A DNA stretch of 5,811 bases from Balneolales bacterium (GTDB lineage: Bacteria > Bacteroidota > Rhodothermia > Balneolales > Natronogracilivirgulaceae): contig SLLP01000205.1 of NCBI GenBank assembly GCA_007133995.1, positions 1 to 5,811 of the forward strand, given 5' to 3'. Shown in pieces: positions 1 to 3,341 of this stretch; position 1 is the first letter of the stretch, and each line of letters begins with the position of its first letter. The translations under genes were made by a program, and so were the position numbers. The notes beneath the pieces were generated by a model. It worked only from the letters and a program-made list of their open reading frames with translations, ran no database searches and was not told the origin of the DNA.

Positions 1-1065
1 CACATCTGCGATGCAGCGATACAGGCAATTCGTAACGGCCACCATGGTTACACCATGAACACGGGAAATCCCGAGCTGCGTGAGGCAATCTGTTCCAAAC
101 TCAGTGAGGAAAACGGGCTGGAGTACACACCCGACCAGATCATCCTGTCCAACGGTGCCAAACAGTGCATTGGCTTCTCCCTGCTTGCCACTATCAATCC
201 GGGTAACGAGGTCATCATCCCGGCACCCTACTGGGTTTCATATCCAGAAATGGTGAAGCTGGCAGAGGGCAAGCCGGTCATCGTATCCACCGCGTTTGCC
301 AATGACTATAAAATGACAGCCGAGCAGCTGCGCGATTCCATTACGCCGAAAACACGTATGGTCATTCTCTGTTCGCCATCCAACCCGACCGGTAGCTGCT
401 ACACCTCCGAAGAGCTCGGCGCTCTGGCGGAAGTGCTTCGTGACCATCCGGAAATCCTTGTTCTGTCTGATGAAATCTATGAATATATTGTTTTTGAAGA
501 TCCACATGTGAGCATAGCGCAGGCAGCCCCGGATCTGATGGACCGGATCCTTCTCGTTAACGGGTTTTCAAAAGGCTTCGCCATGACAGGATGGCGGCTG
601 GGCTACCTCGCCGGATCGGCGGCGATTGTAAAGGCCGTTGCAAAAATTCAGAGCCAGGAGACATCAGGACCCAGCTCGATTTCCCAGAAAGCGGGTGAAG
701 CTGCCTATCTGAGTCCCCGCGATACCGTCGATGAGATGGTTGCCGCCTTCCGGATCCGTCGTAACTATCTGGTGGATGCGCTCAATCAGATTGAGGGCGT
801 CAGGTGCTTCAGTCCAGGCGGTGCATTTTACGCCTTTCCGGACATTTCAGCATACCTGGATTCGGAAACGCCATCCGGGGGCAAAATTGAAAACAGTACC
901 GATCTGTGCATGTTTTTACTGGAAGAGCGCGGACTTGCTGCGGTACCGGGCGATGCTTTTGGTGAACCGGCCGGAATCCGGCTCTCCTATGCCGCATCCA
1001 TGGAACACCTGAAAGAGGCGGTAAAACGACTTAAGGAAGGACTTGCAGCATTGAAAAAACAGTAA
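1..1065 (+). CDS. aspC: Aspartate aminotransferase, class I/II PLP-dependent (class Ib, Thermus-like), 5'-truncated by window edge
   Basis: This enzyme transfers the amino group between aspartate and 2-oxoglutarate, using pyridoxal phosphate in the cytoplasm. The frame is open from base 1, and the first residues (HICDAAIQAIRNGHHGYT) match family sequence upstream of the internal ATG at 55. That ATG is therefore not the start, and roughly 50 N-terminal residues lie outside the window. In window numbering, the PLP-binding lysine is K191 in NGFSKGFAMTGWR, the NPTG motif is 128-131, the pyridine-binding Asp is D157 in SDEIYEY, the stacking Trp is W78 in PYWVSYPEM, and the substrate-carboxylate Arg is R327 in GIRLSYAAS. 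The SNGAKQ segment (K54) matches the Thermus-type GGKQ segment, whose lysine helps recognise acidic substrates. Some class Ib enzymes also transaminate prephenate; the sequence alone does not decide this. It ends 83 bases before the next gene. Family certain; exact substrate likely aspartate. Confidence 0.93.
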   Translation, partial: HICDAAIQAIRNGHHGYTMNTGNPELREAICSKLSEENGLEYTPDQIILSNGAKQCIGFSLLATINPGNEVIIPAPYWVSYPEMVKLAEGKPVIVSTAFANDYKMTAEQLRDSITPKTRMVILCSPSNPTGSCYTSEELGALAEVLRDHPEILVLSDEIYEYIVFEDPHVSIAQAAPDLMDRILLVNGFSKGFAMTGWRLGYLAGSAAIVKAVAKIQSQETSGPSSISQKAGEAAYLSPRDTVDEMVAAFRIRRNYLVDALNQIEGVRCFSPGGAFYAFPDISAYLDSETPSGGKIENSTDLCMFLLEERGLAAVPGDAFGEPAGIRLSYAASMEHLKEAVKRLKEGLAALKKQ

Positions 1066-1100
1066 ACGATTTCCGTGACACCGGCGTTTATTCAATCGTT
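1065..1100. repeat. Short inverted repeat after the aminotransferase stop
   Basis: AACGATT at 1065-1071 is the reverse complement of AATCGTT at 1094-1100, with a 22-base loop that holds a weak inner CCG/CGG pairing (1073-1075 with 1082-1084). It begins on the last base of the stop codon. No T-run follows, so it is not a classical intrinsic terminator. It could be an mRNA 3'-end structure or chance. Confidence 0.25.
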
Positions 1101-1148
1101 CCAACATAATGTTCTCACATATCAACGTTTACAATAACGCGAATCAAT

Positions 1149-1475
1149 ATGCCTACCTATCAGTATAAAAGAGAAGATGGTTCCGTATTCGAGATTACTC
1201 AGAAAATCTCGGAGGAAGCACTGGGAACGTGTCCGGAGACCGGGCAAAAGGTAAAACGCGTTATCACCGGGGGCAGTGGCGTGGTCTACAAGGGAACCGG
1301 ATGGTATGTCACCGATTACAAGAACAAGTCCAACGGATCCAACGGAAATGCCGATACCGGATCTAACGGGAGCAGCAACGAAACGAAGACTGCACATAAA
1401 GAAACCGGTGATGGTGCTGCTGGCACCGCCGCCAGCTCCGCATCATCCAAAAGCAGTGCCGGTAAATCTGATTGA
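1149..1475 (+). CDS. FmdB-family small protein with degenerate zinc ribbon and low-complexity C-terminal tail
   Basis: The first ~57 of 108 residues match the FmdB / putative regulatory family: the MPTYxY start, then a CPxxGxxVKRxIxGGxG segment (28-44), then KGTGWYVTDYK (48-58). Canonical members carry two CxxC knuckles that bind zinc. Here the first pair is gone (YKREDGSVFE replaces the usual YxCxxCGxxFE) and the second keeps only C28 (CPETG). A zinc ribbon of the usual type therefore cannot form, although the rest of the fold signature is intact. Residues 59-108 are rich in Ser, Gly, Asn, Ala, Thr and Lys and are probably disordered, with a perfect 9-base tandem repeat at the DNA level. The role of the family is not established; the name comes from a formamide/amide-utilisation locus. 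ATG 1149 gives the family-typical N-terminus and has no Shine-Dalgarno sequence. It lies 12 bases before yraN, in the same frame. Confidence 0.85.
   Translation: MPTYQYKREDGSVFEITQKISEEALGTCPETGQKVKRVITGGSGVVYKGTGWYVTDYKNKSNGSNGNADTGSNGSSNETKTAHKETGDGAAGTAASSASSKSSAGKSD
1329..1346 (+). repeat. 9-base tandem duplication in the FmdB-like tail
   Basis: TCCAACGGA occurs twice in direct succession (1329-1337 and 1338-1346), encoding Ser-Asn-Gly twice (residues 61-66). A diverged third SNG follows at 1362-1370 (TCTAACGGG). This looks like slippage-driven growth of the disordered tail. The repeat unit is three codons, so length changes stay in frame. Confidence 0.8.
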
Positions 1476-1487
1476 TCAGCCATCGTC

Positions 1488-1850
1488 ATGAGCCACATTG
1501 ATCTGGGCAGACAGGGCGAAGAAAAGGCAGCGGCATACCTTGAGTCAAAAAACATCAAGGTATTGGACCGCAACTACCGGTTCATGCGTGCGGAAGTGGA
1601 CATTGTAGCCGCCACCGAACGGGAAATTATCTTTGTGGAAGTCAAAACCAGGAGCAGCACCGCATTCGGCGAGCCTGAAGAACATGTGGACCGAACCAAG
1701 AAGAAGCAACTCTTCAAGGTTGCCGAGGCATGGCTTCACGAGCGCCGAATGGAGGGATCTCCGGTGCGTTTTGATGTCATCTCCATTCTCAGACCCGGCA
1801 GGCCTGACGAGAAAATCAGCCACATCGAGGGAGCATTCTGGTATATCTGA
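1488..1850 (+). CDS. yraN: YraN / UPF0102 family protein (predicted PD-(D/E)XK nuclease fold)
   Basis: A 120-residue protein, the usual full length for the family. The family pattern is complete: LGRQGEEKAAAYL near the N-terminus (E11), NYRFMRAEVDIVA (27-41, acidic D38), then FVEVKTR (49-55, E51 and K53), FGEPEEHV (60-67), a lysine-rich helix (KKKQL, 71-75), RFDVISI (94-100) and HIEGAFWYI at the end. D38 followed by E51-V-K53 is the catalytic arrangement of the restriction-endonuclease-like fold, related to Holliday-junction resolvases. Nuclease activity is predicted from fold; the cellular role of this widespread family is not settled. The ATG at 1488 has no Shine-Dalgarno sequence and follows the FmdB-like stop by 12 bases, so the two are almost surely co-transcribed. 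No key residue is missing. Confidence 0.95.
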   Translation: MSHIDLGRQGEEKAAAYLESKNIKVLDRNYRFMRAEVDIVAATEREIIFVEVKTRSSTAFGEPEEHVDRTKKKQLFKVAEAWLHERRMEGSPVRFDVISILRPGRPDEKISHIEGAFWYI

Positions 1851-1886
1851 TTTTCCTGCAAACCAATGGATGCGTAATACCCCAAA

Positions 1887-1940
1887 ATGAATTATTTTAG
1901 GAGGAATCATTTCATTCCTGTTCAAAGAACGCTTTCATGA
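1887..1940 (+). CDS. Possible 17-codon leader ORF overlapping the ftsB start by ATGA
   Basis: ATG 1887 opens a short frame (MNYFRRNHFIPVQRTLS) that stops at TGA 1938-1940. That stop shares the four bases ATGA with the next gene's ATG at 1937, the classic geometry for translational coupling. It has no clear ribosome binding site of its own, and its codons contain the AGGAGG at 1899-1904. It resembles nothing I recognise, and a frame this short can arise by chance. Listed because the overlap is exact and the gap has no other content. Confidence 0.2.
   Translation: MNYFRRNHFIPVQRTLS
1899..1919 (+). promoter_or_regulatory. Strong AGGAGG with overlapping 6-bp hairpin upstream of ftsB
   Basis: AGGAGG (1899-1904) is a perfect Shine-Dalgarno core, the only one I see before a gene start in this window. 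It lies 32 bases before ATG 1937, too far to position that start directly. No ATG, GTG or TTG lies at normal spacing; an ATT at 1914, in the frame of the small ORF, is the only candidate. AGGAAT (1902-1907) and ATTCCT (1914-1919) are perfect reverse complements around a 6-base loop, so part of AGGAGG could be hidden in a hairpin. Confidence 0.35.
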
Positions 1941-2239
1941 ACCTCCAACTCCTGAATCCACTCCGCTGGCGACGCCCCTTCCTGATCTCGGTTCTGCTGC
2001 TGATTCTTGTGGTATGGTTTGGCTTTGTTGACACTTACAGCATCCGTACCCGGATTCTGCTCAACAATGAAAAGAAAGAGCTGAGCAATGAGACCGAAAG
2101 GCTTCGTGAGGAGACCGAACGGTATCAGTTGAAAATGGAGGAGCTCGAAACGAATCCCGGGCTGCTTGAAAAACTTGCCAGGGAGGAATACGGAATGCGT
2201 AAACCGGGTGAAATCATTTACCGGGTGCAGGAGAAATAG
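1937..2239 (+). CDS. ftsB: FtsB/DivIC-family septum formation initiator (single-pass membrane, coiled coil)
   Basis: A 100-residue bitopic protein built like FtsB/DivIC: a short basic cytoplasmic N-terminus (LRWRRP, 9-14), one hydrophobic membrane segment (about 15-31), a charged coiled coil (about 38-72, rich in Glu, Lys, Arg and Leu), then the conserved C-terminal stretch LLEKLAREEYGMRKPGEIIY (76-95). In the family, such proteins pair with FtsL and join FtsQ/DivIB at the division site to activate septal cell-wall synthesis; the coiled coil lies in the periplasm. Length is typical. ATG 1937 is the only reasonable start: the in-frame stop TAG at 1898 is close upstream and no alternative start codon lies between. 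FtsB and DivIC are hard to tell apart by sequence, so the symbol is a family-level choice. Confidence 0.87.
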   Translation: MNLQLLNPLRWRRPFLISVLLLILVVWFGFVDTYSIRTRILLNNEKKELSNETERLREETERYQLKMEELETNPGLLEKLAREEYGMRKPGEIIYRVQEK

Positions 2240-2286
2240 CGCATAACCGACCATACTTTTTTACTTAACCTATAAATAATTCTTCC

Positions 2287-3234
2287 ATGATATCTATTGG
2301 TATTGACCTTGGCGGCACAAATATAAAATCGGCCGTAGTTGATCGCGAAAAAGGATTGCTTTCAAGTCACTCCGTTCCCACTAATGCCGACAGCGGACCA
2401 GATGCTGTTCTGGACCGAATAGCTGAAGCCATCACCACTGCGGCAGGTGATGCCTCTGAAAAACCAGTCGGCGCTGGAATCGGAGCTCCCGGGATAATCT
2501 CTCTTGATCGTACCACCGTTAGCCATCCACCAAATCTGCCCGGATGGGAGGTGATCAACGTAAACGAGGAGATAAAAAAGCGAACCGGCCTCGACGCCAT
2601 TGTTGAGAACGATGCCAATTTGATGGCACTTGGCTCTTCCCGATACGGTGCCGGACAGGACCTGGACAGTATGATCATGCTGACCCTTGGAACCGGCGTA
2701 GGGGGTGGTATCATCTATCATCGTGAACTGTATCGTGGCGCGACCGGTGGTGCCGGTGAAGTGGGTCATGTCATCATCGATTATAACGGACCGAAATCCT
2801 ACAGTACGGCACAGGGTGATATTGAAGCCTATGTCGGACAGCGTTTTCTCATTCGCAACGCCATGCCTCTCATCAAAAATCATCCTGGAAACCCGCTTGC
2901 AAAAAAATTTCTGGACAAACCCGACGAGCTCGAACCGGTTCACTTGAGCAATGAGGCAGATAACGGAAATGAGCTGGCGATCCGAATTCTCGCTGATGCC
3001 GGAAGAATGCTGGGATACGCCATTGTAAACTACATTCATATTCTGGATATCCGCAACATAGTTGTGAGTGGCGGCGTTGCCAAAGCAGGTGACTGGATTC
3101 TTGAACCGGCGCGTAAAGCCGCTTTGGAACGTTTGATGCCCCCGTTTCAGGAAGGTTTTGAAATCCGTTACGAAACACTCGGTAATGATGCCGCGCTGCT
3201 CGGTGCAGGTAGCCTGGCATTTGAGTTTTTATAG
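2287..3234 (+). CDS. ROK-family sugar kinase, probable glucokinase, lacking the zinc-binding cysteines
   Basis: A full-length 315-residue ROK kinase, predicted to phosphorylate a hexose (most likely glucose to glucose 6-phosphate) with ATP in the cytoplasm. Visible motifs: phosphate-1 loop GIDLGGTNIK (5-14), PPNLPGWEV (81-89), catalytic D109 in ENDAN, phosphate-2 LTLGTGVGGG (132-141), sugar-contacting E158 and H161 in GAGEVGH, E180 in IEAY, and adenosine motif VVSGGVAKAG (259-268). The family zinc site usually reads CxCGxxGCxE after GH; here the matching stretch is SYSTAQGDIE (171-180), so the three cysteines are Ser171, Ser173 and Asp178, while the sugar-binding Glu is kept. It has no repressor-type DNA-binding N-terminus. 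The start has no Shine-Dalgarno sequence but follows an AT-rich tract (2271-2280). Specificity within ROK (glucose, mannose, N-acetyl sugars) is not proven by sequence; NLPGW favours glucokinase. Confidence 0.9.
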   Translation: MISIGIDLGGTNIKSAVVDREKGLLSSHSVPTNADSGPDAVLDRIAEAITTAAGDASEKPVGAGIGAPGIISLDRTTVSHPPNLPGWEVINVNEEIKKRTGLDAIVENDANLMALGSSRYGAGQDLDSMIMLTLGTGVGGGIIYHRELYRGATGGAGEVGHVIIDYNGPKSYSTAQGDIEAYVGQRFLIRNAMPLIKNHPGNPLAKKFLDKPDELEPVHLSNEADNGNELAIRILADAGRMLGYAIVNYIHILDIRNIVVSGGVAKAGDWILEPARKAALERLMPPFQEGFEIRYETLGNDAALLGAGSLAFEFL

Positions 3235-3260
3235 CACATCACCGACTAGATAACCCATTC

Positions 3261-3341
3261 GTGCCCTTTGCACGCTTCTGTATCATAACGTTGCTGATTT
3301 CTGTACCGGGGTTATTCATAGCGCCTTCGGATGGGTATGCA
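3261..3341 (+). other. Signal peptide of LptD
   Basis: The N-terminus MPFARFCIITLLISVPGLF has a basic residue (R5), a hydrophobic core (about 6-21) and a small-residue cleavage site, best placed after GYA (A27) before Gln28. No lipobox cysteine is present at the cleavage site, so this fits signal peptidase I and an outer-membrane barrel rather than a lipoprotein. It also supports GTG 3261 as the true start. Confidence 0.8.

Noticed and set aside
55..57. ATG as the start of the aminotransferase
   Set aside because: The frame is open to base 1 and the preceding codons encode conserved family sequence (GHHGYT), so this methionine is internal.
1101..1148. Promoter before the FmdB-like gene (CATAAT at 1105, TACAAT at 1130)
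   Set aside because: Neither -10-like hexamer has a matching -35 at 16-18 bases, and neither fits the Bacteroidota TAnnTTTG pattern; AT-rich gaps give such hits by chance.
1468..1479. CTGAT-TG-ATCAG inverted repeat at the FmdB-like stop
   Set aside because: Five-base arms with a two-base spacer are too short for a stable hairpin and common by chance.
2251..2286. Terminator or promoter before the kinase (T-run at 2257-2262, TATAAA at 2271)
   Set aside because: No stem precedes the T-run, and TATAAA lies very close to the ATG with no upstream partner element; AT-richness around the start is a simpler explanation.
2362..3039. 225-codon open frame on the minus strand
   Set aside because: It lies wholly inside the ROK kinase, whose motifs are complete; the antisense product has no recognisable motif and is a shadow of codon bias.
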